Below, in pieces: positions 23,947-31,196 of a DNA stretch of 57,960 nt. The stretch is taken from the NCBI RefSeq assembly GCF_030063195.1, contig NZ_JASISS010000022.1, positions 1-57,960 on the forward strand, in the 5' to 3' direction. The notes under the pieces are model-generated. The model saw only the letters and a program-made list of their open reading frames with translations. It was not told where the DNA came from and ran no database searches. Numbering within the stretch: position 1 is the stretch's first letter; every line of letters starts with the position of its first letter. The position numbers were made by a program, and so were the translations under genes. The DNA comes from Cryobacterium sp. PH31-AA6 (GTDB lineage: Bacteria; Actinomycetota; Actinomycetes; Actinomycetales; Microbacteriaceae).

Positions 23947-26018
23947 CGGTGGGCCCCGATCAATCGGTTCACTGCGACGAGCAGGGCGCCCTCGTCGAAG
24001 CCGCTCTTGAGGATGAAGCCGTCGGCGCCGGCCTCCAGGCCGCGCTGCCGGTCGGCCTCGCTCGAGCGCGAACTCAGAATGAGAATCGGGATGTTGGTCA
24101 GGCCGGGGGCCGCGCGCACCGCTTCGGTCAACGCGAAACCGTCCATCAGCGGCATCTCGATGTCCGTGAGAATCAGCTCGCTGGGTTCTTCGGCGAGTTT
24201 GGCCAGGGCATCGAGGCCGTCGACGGCGAGGCGCACCTGGAATCCGGCGCGTTCCAGGATGCTCCGCTGCAGCTCCCGGATGGTGAGAGCGTCATCGACG
24301 ACGAGGATCCGCTGCAGCGGAGCGCCCGATCCTTCAGTCGGGGGCGCATCGGCCGGAGTCGCGGCATGCCGGGCCTGGGACGTGGCCGGGGTCACCTGGA
24401 CGGGAGCCGCGCCCCTGGCGCCCTGGCGTGCACGCTGGATCAGCCCGGGCGGGTCGAGCACGAGGAGGATCGAACCGTCGGGTTCCACGCTGGCCCCGGC
24501 GACGGCGGGAAGGTGAGGCAACAGCGAACTGAGACCCTTGATGACCACGTCACGCTGACCGACGAGCCGATCGACCCGGAAGCCGTGCCGGCGAGCGGTG
24601 TCGGCGAGCACCACGATCGGTCCGTCGGCCGGCCCACCGTCGATGCCGAGCGCGCCCGCGAGGTCCGAGACCGGAACGGGCTGTTCCTCAACCCAGATCA
24701 CTGGAAGACCTTCCGCGCTGCTCTGCCCGGACTGGTCGAACCGCTGGGAGAGCACGACCCGGTGGAACGGTAGCGCAAAGCGCTGGCCGCCGGATTCGAC
24801 CAACAGACAGCGCAGCACCGCCAGGGTGATCGGCACGATGACCCTGAACTCGGTGCCCCGACCGGTCTCCGAGCGCACCTCGACGCGCCCGTGCGCGGCC
24901 TCCACGCTGGTGCGCACGACATCGAGGCCCACGCCACGCCCGGACAGGTCGGTCACGAAGGTCGTCGTCGACAGTCCGGCCCGGAAGATCAATTGCAGGA
25001 CGTCTTCGTCGCTCAGCCGGGACGTGTCGATGCCGTGCCCCTCGGCCTGCGCCCTGACCTGGGTGGTGTCGATCCCGTTTCCGTCGTCGGTGATCGCCAC
25101 GATCACCTCGGATCCGAGCTGCATGGCGTGCAGGCGGATGGTTCCGCCCACCGGCTTGCCGGCCGCGACGCGAACCGCGTCGCTTTCGATTCCGTGGTCG
25201 ACGGCGTTTCGGACCAGGTGCAGCAGGGAGTCGGAAAGCGCGACGAGAACGCCACGGTCCAATTCGGTGTCTGCCCCGCGCACGTCCCAGCGGATGGTCT
25301 TTCCCTGTTCCCGCGCCAGGTCGCGCACGGCCCGCTGGAGCCGGTCGGTGATGGTCGACAAGGGCACCATCCGGGTGCGCATGGCCCGTTCCTGCAGCTC
25401 GTTGAGGGTGCGGGAAAGCTCGTTGAATTCCGCGTTCAGGGTCGGGTCGACGCCGAATTTCTCCATCAGCATGCGGCCCATCCGCAGGTGGGCCGACGCC
25501 GACTCCCCGATCAGGCGCACCAGCTCGTCAAGCCGTTCCATCTGCACCATGACGACGCCGCCGGGTTCGGGTACCGGCGTCGACTGAACGTCGTGCGTGG
25601 GCGAGTCAGCCCCGGCTACGGCGCCGGCCTTGCCGTCGATGACCAGCTCCGCGACGGTCGGCTCTGCTCCGGCCGGGCTCGCGGCGGGCCCGCCGGCCGA
25701 TTCACCGGAGATGGCCCGGCCCAGTTGGTCTGCCCCGGCCAGCAGGGTGTCGATGATTGCCGGCGAGACCGCCAGGGCACCGGAGCGAAGTTCCACGACG
25801 AGTTCCTCGAGCTCGTGCGCCAGCCGGCTCACATCGTCGAGCCCGGCAACGGCGGCGGAGCCTTTCAGGGTGTGCAGCTCACGAAAAATGGATCGGATCA
25901 GGGTCCCATCGTCACCGTGTTGCTCCAGCTGGAGCAGCAGCCGATCGAGGTCGGCCAGGCGCACCTCGGCTTCCTGAGCGAAGAGCGCGCGGATCTGGTC
26001 CATCCCGAGGATGCTCAT
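23943..26018 (-). CDS. cheA: Hybrid histidine kinase CheA with C-terminal receiver (WspE-like)
   Basis: Chemosensory kinase of 691 aa. Domains in order: Hpt P1 with His49 in RELHTLKGSAAVAG; a low-complexity linker; dimerisation helices (MERLDELVRLIGESASAHLR); HATPase with DDGNGID and DLSGRGVGLDVV; CheW-like P5; and from about residue 565 a receiver with VVDDALTIRE, Asp in ILTDIEMPLMDGF and Lys in DGFILKSGF. The fused receiver is found in WspE and other alternative-function systems and is absent from classic flagellar CheA. Targets are its own receiver and the REC-GGDEF protein. Confidence 0.95.
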   Translation of the reverse strand: MSILGMDQIRALFAQEAEVRLADLDRLLLQLEQHGDDGTLIRSIFRELHTLKGSAAVAGLDDVSRLAHELEELVVELRSGALAVSPAIIDTLLAGADQLGRAISGESAGGPAASPAGAEPTVAELVIDGKAGAVAGADSPTHDVQSTPVPEPGGVVMVQMERLDELVRLIGESASAHLRMGRMLMEKFGVDPTLNAEFNELSRTLNELQERAMRTRMVPLSTITDRLQRAVRDLAREQGKTIRWDVRGADTELDRGVLVALSDSLLHLVRNAVDHGIESDAVRVAAGKPVGGTIRLHAMQLGSEVIVAITDDGNGIDTTQVRAQAEGHGIDTSRLSDEDVLQLIFRAGLSTTTFVTDLSGRGVGLDVVRTSVEAAHGRVEVRSETGRGTEFRVIVPITLAVLRCLLVESGGQRFALPFHRVVLSQRFDQSGQSSAEGLPVIWVEEQPVPVSDLAGALGIDGGPADGPIVVLADTARRHGFRVDRLVGQRDVVIKGLSSLLPHLPAVAGASVEPDGSILLVLDPPGLIQRARQGARGAAPVQVTPATSQARHAATPADAPPTEGSGAPLQRILVVDDALTIRELQRSILERAGFQVRLAVDGLDALAKLAEEPSELILTDIEMPLMDGFALTEAVRAAPGLTNIPILILSSRSSEADRQRGLEAGADGFILKSGFDEGALLVAVNRLIGAHR

Positions 26019-26506
26019 CCGGCTGCCCCTCCCCTGGTGATCGCGCCCACGGCCTCGGTCGCTCCGACCGTTGGCGGGACCGACACGGTATTCTCACCGG
26101 CGCGCACCAGACGATCCCTGGCCAGGAGCAGGTCGGGATCGAGCCGCACGACGACACGATCCTTCACCCGGTACCTGCCGGCCGTGCCGGGCAGGTCGGA
26201 CGGACCGACCTGGTCGCCGAGACCGACTCGGCTGGGGAAGGCGGTTGCCGCGATGGCGATCAGGCCGTGCCTGGACTGCAGCACGACCGCGAACGCCGTC
26301 GCCTGCCCGACCGGTAGGCCGAGTAGCGCGGCGGTATCGAGCAACGGCACGATCTGCCCGCGCAGGTTGAAAAGGCCGAGCACGTGGGAGGGTGCGGTGA
26401 CCAGCCGGGTGAGCGGTGGTGCGACCACCACCTGACTTACCCGGCCGATCGACACGGCGAAGAGGTCCTCCCCCACGGGAACCAGAAGCGCGTCTGATGC
26501 GGTCAT
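26015..26506 (-). CDS. CheW-like coupling protein (WspB-like position)
   Basis: CheW-domain protein of 163 aa: [44 protein letters not shown], then a longer C-terminal half. It lies between MCP and CheA, overlapping both by 4 nt, and should couple receptor to kinase. It is longer than the other CheW and has an extra C-terminal stretch of about 40 residues after the usual barrel. Confidence 0.88.
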   Translation of the reverse strand: MTASDALLVPVGEDLFAVSIGRVSQVVVAPPLTRLVTAPSHVLGLFNLRGQIVPLLDTAALLGLPVGQATAFAVVLQSRHGLIAIAATAFPSRVGLGDQVGPSDLPGTAGRYRVKDRVVVRLDPDLLLARDRLVRAGENTVSVPPTVGATEAVGAITRGGAAG

Positions 26507-28359
26507 TGCTCCCCGTTGCCCGCCTCAGGGGAGGCTTCGAGGTGGTGGGCAAGGTCGGCCAGGTCGCCGGCAGAGGCCGCGATCTGCCGAGCCGTGATCG
26601 AGATCTGACGGCTCGCATCGGCGAGCTGTTCCATGGTCTCCACAACCTGCGCGGTCGCACTGCGCTGCTGCTGGGTGGTCAGGCTGACCTGGCCATTGGC
26701 ATCCGTCACGGCTTCGAGCTGGAGCAGACCCTGTTGCATCTGCTTCGCACCCTTTTCCATCGCCATAACCGTGGCGTTGGTTTCGCGCTGAACGGCCGTG
26801 ACGATCGCGGCGATGTCGCCGGCGCTCGACTTGGACCGCTCAGCCAGGCGGCGCACCTCGTCGGCGACGACCGCGAAACCGCGGCCGTGTTCGCCGGCCC
26901 TGGCCGCCTCGATCGCTGCGTTGAGGGCGAGCAGGTTGGTTTGGTCGGCGATGTCGTTGATGAGCACCAGCAGCGACTCGATGTCGTTGACCCGGCTGGC
27001 CAGCGCCAGGGTGCGCTCGCTCGAGACGAGGATGTCCGCCTCGGCCTGTTCGAGGTTGCGCCGCGTCTCGGCGGTCTGGCGGGCGACATCGTCGACGGTG
27101 TCGGCGATCGCCACCGATGACCGCGCCAGTTCCTCGGTGGTGGCGGTGGCCTGGGTGACTGCGGCGCTTTGCTGGGTGGTGATCGCGGCGAGCTCGTCGG
27201 AGGATGCCGACAGCTCGGTGGCCGCGGAATTCACCTCAACCCCGGCCCCCTCCAACCGGGCGATGAGCCCTTGACTGGTGTTGAGCATGGCGTTGAGCGA
27301 GTCGGCGAGCAGCACCATTTCGGTTGGTCCGGTGGGCACCGCGCGCGCCAGCAGATCGCCGCGGGTCACCCGTCGAGCGACCGCGGTCAGCTTGCGTACC
27401 GGCCGGGTGGCGCTCCAGGCCATCACGCTCGAGGCCAGGATGGCGATCAGCACACCGATGACCGCGAGCAGGAAGGACCGTTGCACCTGAGTCTCCACCG
27501 GGGCGAGCACGGTGCCGGCCTGCTGCTCCACGATGAGCACCCAGTCCAGGCCTTCGACGACATCGAAGCCGGCGATCAGGTCTCTGTCCTTGGAATCGAT
27601 GAATCGGGCGGTGCCGGATGCGCCGGTGCGGGTCGCCTTCGCGGTGGCCTCATTGTTGACCGTGGTCGTGATCATTCCCCCGGCCAGCAACGCGGACTGC
27701 TCCGTCGCGCTGCCCATCGTCTCCGTGCTGTAGATCAGGCGGTTGAGCGAGTCGACCGCTACGACCGAGTCCCCTTTGCTCAGCTTGGGGTTGAGCAGGC
27801 CGCTCAGTGCGGTCGGATTCAGGTTGGCGATGATGACGGCGCGCACCGAACCATCGTCGGCCAGTAACGGCTGCGCGATGACCCAGTTCAGCCGATCGCC
27901 CTGAAGAGTCAGCGGGGTGAAGACCGACTCGCCGGCAACCGCCAAGCGAAACCAGTCCTGGCCGGTGGGATCGAGGGTGACACCGGGCTTGCTGGTGGAC
28001 AGTACGGCGCCCGTGACATCCGTGATCTCGATCACCGTGTAGCTGCCGGAGGCCTGGTCGATCTTGGCCAGGCGGGTTGCGAGTATCGGGCTGTCGAGCT
28101 GGTCGCCGGCCGAGGCAGCCACAACCGACACGTCGCTCTTGCGCTCGACAATCCAGTCCTCCAGGCGAAGCGTGACCGTTCTGGCCAGCGTGACTCCCTT
28201 GTCTTTTGCCGCCGCGGTGAGGCTGGTCGCCGACTCAGAGGTCAGCACGACCGCCGAGATGATCACGAGCGGCACGGAGACGACGAGCATGGCCGCGGCC
28301 AGCTGCACCCCGAGGCGACGCGGTAGTTTGCGAAGGCGGCCGAATGGTTTCTTGGCCAT
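26503..28359 (-). CDS. Methyl-accepting chemotaxis protein (WspA-like receptor)
   Basis: Inner-membrane receptor of 618 aa. Membrane segments lie at about residues 17-40 and 290-312. The roughly 250-residue periplasm-side region between them looks like a dCache-type sensor ([45 protein letters not shown]). A HAMP domain (about 313-365) and a signalling helical hairpin follow, with a conserved tip [21 protein letters not shown]. The start at 28359 gives the basic-then-hydrophobic N-terminus; an upstream in-frame ATG at 28521 would add a disordered extension lying in the structured leader. It heads the operon. Ligand is unknown. Confidence 0.92.
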   Translation of the reverse strand: MAKKPFGRLRKLPRRLGVQLAAAMLVVSVPLVIISAVVLTSESATSLTAAAKDKGVTLARTVTLRLEDWIVERKSDVSVVAASAGDQLDSPILATRLAKIDQASGSYTVIEITDVTGAVLSTSKPGVTLDPTGQDWFRLAVAGESVFTPLTLQGDRLNWVIAQPLLADDGSVRAVIIANLNPTALSGLLNPKLSKGDSVVAVDSLNRLIYSTETMGSATEQSALLAGGMITTTVNNEATAKATRTGASGTARFIDSKDRDLIAGFDVVEGLDWVLIVEQQAGTVLAPVETQVQRSFLLAVIGVLIAILASSVMAWSATRPVRKLTAVARRVTRGDLLARAVPTGPTEMVLLADSLNAMLNTSQGLIARLEGAGVEVNSAATELSASSDELAAITTQQSAAVTQATATTEELARSSVAIADTVDDVARQTAETRRNLEQAEADILVSSERTLALASRVNDIESLLVLINDIADQTNLLALNAAIEAARAGEHGRGFAVVADEVRRLAERSKSSAGDIAAIVTAVQRETNATVMAMEKGAKQMQQGLLQLEAVTDANGQVSLTTQQQRSATAQVVETMEQLADASRQISITARQIAASAGDLADLAHHLEASPEAGNGEQ

Positions 28360-28474
28360 GGTGTTGCTACCGGTCTTTCTAGTGCTGCGTTCGTGACAAA
28401 CGGCAGTGGCGGACGTGCATGGCGAAGTGATTCGCCTGGCAGCTCCCCTGCCGTGCGGTGAATGCGATTGCCTT

Positions 28475-28598
28475 GCGGAAGTGCGATGGGGGACCGAACC
28501 CGAATCGGTCCCCGATCGCAATTCCGCGTCAGGGCGACCACCCGAAGGTCGACCTGACTTCCCTCAGTCCGTCGTCTGCTTACCCAAGTCGACGACGG
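28475..28598 (-). other. Three successive hairpins in the chemosensory leader
   Basis: Arms 28475-28497/28505-28527 match at 21 of 23 positions; arms 28528-28539/28547-28558 at 11 of 12; arms 28569-28576/28591-28598 are perfect. The first two hairpins abut with no gap and have the same 7-nt loop, ACCCGAA on the plus strand (UUCGGGU in the minus-strand RNA). They lie between the riboswitch and the MCP start. Role may be expression platform, RNA stability or binding site; unknown. Confidence 0.7.
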
Positions 28599-28747
28599 AT
28601 TGATGGAGTTTGAGGGGTGACGGCCGCCGCGACAACAGGGCTGTCGACCGGGGCGCGATCAGGGCGGCATTACGCTGCGTCACACCAGCGGACTCGACGC
28701 TTGCGTCGGTCTCCAGGAATGGAAAGCTCATCTGCTGCGGCCCTGTT

Positions 28748-28818
28748 CAATCGGTAGGCCGGCTGACCCGAAGGTCCCGTGCCTTTGCGACCCCGCCTTT
28801 CAACGGGTGTGCTTTTTG
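28748..28818 (-). promoter_or_regulatory. c-di-GMP-I (GEMM) riboswitch
   Basis: Read on the minus strand, the RNA shows the GEMM layout in order: GCACACC; a P2 stem CCCGUU (28807-28802) capped by GAAA and closed by GGCGGG (28797-28792); the invariant-type core UCGCAAAGGC (28790-28781); a P3 stem GGGACC-UUCG-GGUC; then AGCCGG and CUACCGA (to 28751). Compare Vibrio Vc2: CAAACC, GAAA, GGGACGCAAAGCC, GGUUACCGA. The one departure noted is CACACC for CAAACC. It is about 390 nt upstream of the MCP start with no minus-strand gene between. AACAGGGC just past the aptamer (28747-28740) can pair with GCCCUGUU (28641-28634), a possible expression-platform switch. Confidence 0.85.
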
Positions 28819-28911
28819 CGAAAGACGTATGAACCGTCTCACCGGCGATCGGATGACCACCTCAGCCAAATCTAGCAGTCAGGTGGCATTCTCGACCCGG
28901 GCGCCCGCGCG

Positions 28912-28932
28912 AACTATACCCCCAGTGTGGGG
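28912..28932 (-). promoter_or_regulatory. CCCC-N5-GGGGG dyad promoter of the riboswitch leader
   Basis: On the minus strand CCCC-ACACT-GGGGG is followed at once by TATAGT, a good -10. The TSS would lie roughly 90 nt upstream of the aptamer. It resembles the ice-binding gene's element (CTGGGGGT followed by TAG in both). The regulator is unknown. Confidence 0.5.
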
Positions 28933-28986
28933 CGCAGGGAAGGGTGGAACGCGACCGCCTCGGCACCCCGCGGAGGGTCACCCCGG

Positions 28987-29320
28987 CCCGGTGGTCGAGC
29001 GGCCCGGTGGTCGAGCGGCCCGGTGGTCGAGCGGCCCGGTGGTCGAGCCCGTCGAGACCCCGCGGACGCTCAGCCCGGCCCGGTGGTCGAGCCCGTCGAG
29101 ACCCCGCGGACGCTCAGCCCGGCCCGGTGGTCGAACTTGTCGAGACCCTCGCGGACGCTCAGCCCGGCCCGGTGGTCGAACTTGTCGAGACCCTCGCGGA
29201 CGCTCAGCCCGGCCCGGTGGTCGAGCCCGTCGAGACCCTGAGGGTCAGCCTGGCCCGGTGGTCGAGCCCGTCGAGACCCTGAGGGTCAGCCTGGCCCGGT
29301 GGTCGAGCCTGTCGAGACCG
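28987..29320 (+). repeat. Direct-repeat array A (GGTGGTCGAG...GTCGAGACC units)
   Basis: Three truncated 16-bp copies (28987, 29003, 29019) precede seven full copies (starting about 29035, 29079, 29123, 29168, 29213, 29253, 29295). The core is CCGGTGGTCGAGCCCGTCGAG plus ACC, with GAACTTGTC variants; linkers are CGCGGACGCTCAGCCCGG or TGAGGGTCAGCCTGG. It overlaps the 3' end of the DUF222 gene and has the opposite orientation to array B. Confidence 0.92.
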
Positions 29321-30857
29321 GGGTGTGGGTGGGGTGTTGGGCGCGGTGGGTGGCGCCGGGGATCCAGGTGGTGGTGGTGCCGGCCCAGGTGGGGGCGGCG
29401 ACCTGGGGTTTGCCGCGGATCATCCGGATTCGCCAGCCTGAGGTGTCGATGCTGTGGTGGTGGTACCAACACAACAGGACACCGTTGTCGATGTCGGTTG
29501 TGCCGTGTTTTTGCCAGGGGATGACGTGGTGGACTTCGCACCACCGGGCGGCGATGGGGCAGCCGGGGATGATGCAGCCGCCGTCGCGGGCGGTGATGGC
29601 GCGGCGTTGGGCGGTGCTGAAGAAGCGTTCTTTGGTGCCGAGGTAGAGCACGTCCCCGTTCTCACCGAAGAGGATCTTCTGGTAGCCGCCGGTGCAGATG
29701 AGTTGTTTCACGGTGCGGAGGGACACGGGCGCCTCGACCCCGTCGATCCAGCCGACGCCGGTCTCGGCCAGGAGGTCGGTTGCGTTGATGTGGACCATCA
29801 CGGTGGGGGCGGCACCGCCCATTTTCGGGGTGTCGGGGTGGCGGGCGGCGGCGGTGAACACGCCGCGGAGGATGTCCGCTCGTTTCTCCCCGCCGGTGCG
29901 GTCATCGGTGCAGGCCGCGTGGTCGGCGCCGGGGATGAGTTCCCCGGCCTGGATCAGGGCCTGTTCGTCCTCGGTCGGGAACGCGGGGGTGGCTCGGGCG
30001 GAGAGGTAGGTGTCGAAGACCCCGTTGAGGATCCCGCGGAGGTCTGCGGTGACCGCTCCCCGCAACGGGTACACCCCGCGGGTGAGGCGGCCGAACCCGA
30101 CGGTGCTGCGCGGCTCGAGGAGGGATTCGCTCGGGGCGGCCCCGTCGGGGTCGAGGCGGGCCTGCCACTGGGCGGCCAAACCCCGGACGAGGTCTGCGGG
30201 GAACGCGAAGCCCGCCCCGGGCAAACCACGGGTTTCGTCGGTGATCGCCCCGGACGCGGAGGCGACCAGGGCGCGCTCGGCGGCGGAGAGATCATCGGGC
30301 GCGACCCGCGGGCTGACCTGGTCGAGGGCGGCCACGATCGTCTCGGCCGCGTCGACGCCGAGCGCGCCCGCGGCCAGGCCTGCGGCCACGGCTGGGAAGT
30401 ACGGGGGCAGTATCGTGCCCACGCTCACCCGCTCGGCCACATTCCCACCCAGGCGAAGCCGGCGGGTGGCTTCCCGGCCGGAGACCCGGGTCACCCGGGT
30501 GATCAGATCGACCTGACCCTGACAGCCCAGTTTCCACGCCAACGAGTCATGGCCCAGGCCGTTCCGGGCCCGGGCGCCGACCTCTGCGGCGGCGCCGACC
30601 CGGGCCGCGTCGACCCGGCGGCCGAGGTCTTCGACCGCGCCGAGGACCGCGACCGCATCCGTGTCGCTGAGGACACCGAACACGATCGGGTCCAGCGCGG
30701 CCGCGATCAGGTCGCGTGCCCGGGCGATCAACTGCGCCGGGCCAGACGTGTCCGGGCCGGACGCTTCAGGGTCGAATGACTGGGGGCCGCCGAACGCGGG
30801 CGGGATTGCCGCTCCGGCCGGGGCGGCTGGTGACTGCGGGGCTGAGGCTGCTGCCAT
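29286..30857 (-). CDS. HNH endonuclease with DUF222 domain
   Basis: Protein of 523 aa from a family abundant in actinobacteria. An Ala/Pro-rich N-terminus is followed by the DUF222 region (about residues 45-370). The HNH nuclease shows CIIPGCPIAARWCEVHHVIPW and DNGVLLCWYHHHSIDTSGW with zinc-type cysteines and catalytic histidines. TACAAT (30864-30869, minus strand) lies 6 nt before the ATG, so the mRNA is probably leaderless. The last residues (PVSTGSTTGPG) and stop codon are encoded by flanking repeat array A, which implies that the repeat replaced the native 3' end. Repeat arrays on both sides suggest a mobile or recombination-prone cassette. Confidence 0.9.
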   Translation of the reverse strand: MAAASAPQSPAAPAGAAIPPAFGGPQSFDPEASGPDTSGPAQLIARARDLIAAALDPIVFGVLSDTDAVAVLGAVEDLGRRVDAARVGAAAEVGARARNGLGHDSLAWKLGCQGQVDLITRVTRVSGREATRRLRLGGNVAERVSVGTILPPYFPAVAAGLAAGALGVDAAETIVAALDQVSPRVAPDDLSAAERALVASASGAITDETRGLPGAGFAFPADLVRGLAAQWQARLDPDGAAPSESLLEPRSTVGFGRLTRGVYPLRGAVTADLRGILNGVFDTYLSARATPAFPTEDEQALIQAGELIPGADHAACTDDRTGGEKRADILRGVFTAAARHPDTPKMGGAAPTVMVHINATDLLAETGVGWIDGVEAPVSLRTVKQLICTGGYQKILFGENGDVLYLGTKERFFSTAQRRAITARDGGCIIPGCPIAARWCEVHHVIPWQKHGTTDIDNGVLLCWYHHHSIDTSGWRIRMIRGKPQVAAPTWAGTTTTWIPGATHRAQHPTHTPVSTGSTTGPG

Positions 30858-30950
30858 GCCCCCATTGTACCGTAAATCGAACAGGAAAGCGAGAGTTGCT
30901 CAGGTAATATTGGACTGGATATCGTCGCTGTGTTCGAGGTCGTGTCGCGG

Positions 30951-31190
30951 GGTCTCGACGGGCTCGACCACCGGGGCGCGGGTCTCGACGGGCTCGACCA
31001 CCGGTGGCGGGGTCTCGACGGGGTCGACCACCGGTGGGGGCGGGGGCTCGACGGGCTCGACTACCGGGGCGCGGGTCTCGACGGGGTCGACCACCGGAGG
31101 CGGCGGGGTCTCGACGGGGTCGACCACCGGCGGCGGGGTCTCGACTGGCTCGACCACCGGTGGCGGGGTCTCGACGGGCTCGACCACCGG
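30951..31190 (-). repeat. Direct-repeat array B (GGTCTCGACGGGCTCGACCACCGG units)
   Basis: Eight copies start at about 30951, 30981, 31011, 31044, 31073, 31107, 31137 and 31167, a period near 30 nt. The unit is the reverse complement of array A's core; some copies read GGGGTC or CTACC. The array fills the gap between the DUF222 start and the dxs stop codon (31197). Confidence 0.93.
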
Positions 31191-31196
31191 TGGGGC

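Noticed and set aside
28475..28598. Integron attC-like or intrinsic terminator interpretation of the hairpin set
   Set aside because: There is no attC core-site layout, integrase or gene cassette, and no T-tract after the stems on either strand.
28610..29524. Long open frame through repeat array A on the plus strand
   Set aside because: Its translation is repeats of RPGGRARRDP-type residues produced by the array, with no ribosome site or recognisable domain.
28987..31190. Possible CRISPR arrays
   Set aside because: The units are regularly spaced, but the linkers are short and themselves repeated, there is no unique spacer set, and no cas gene is nearby.
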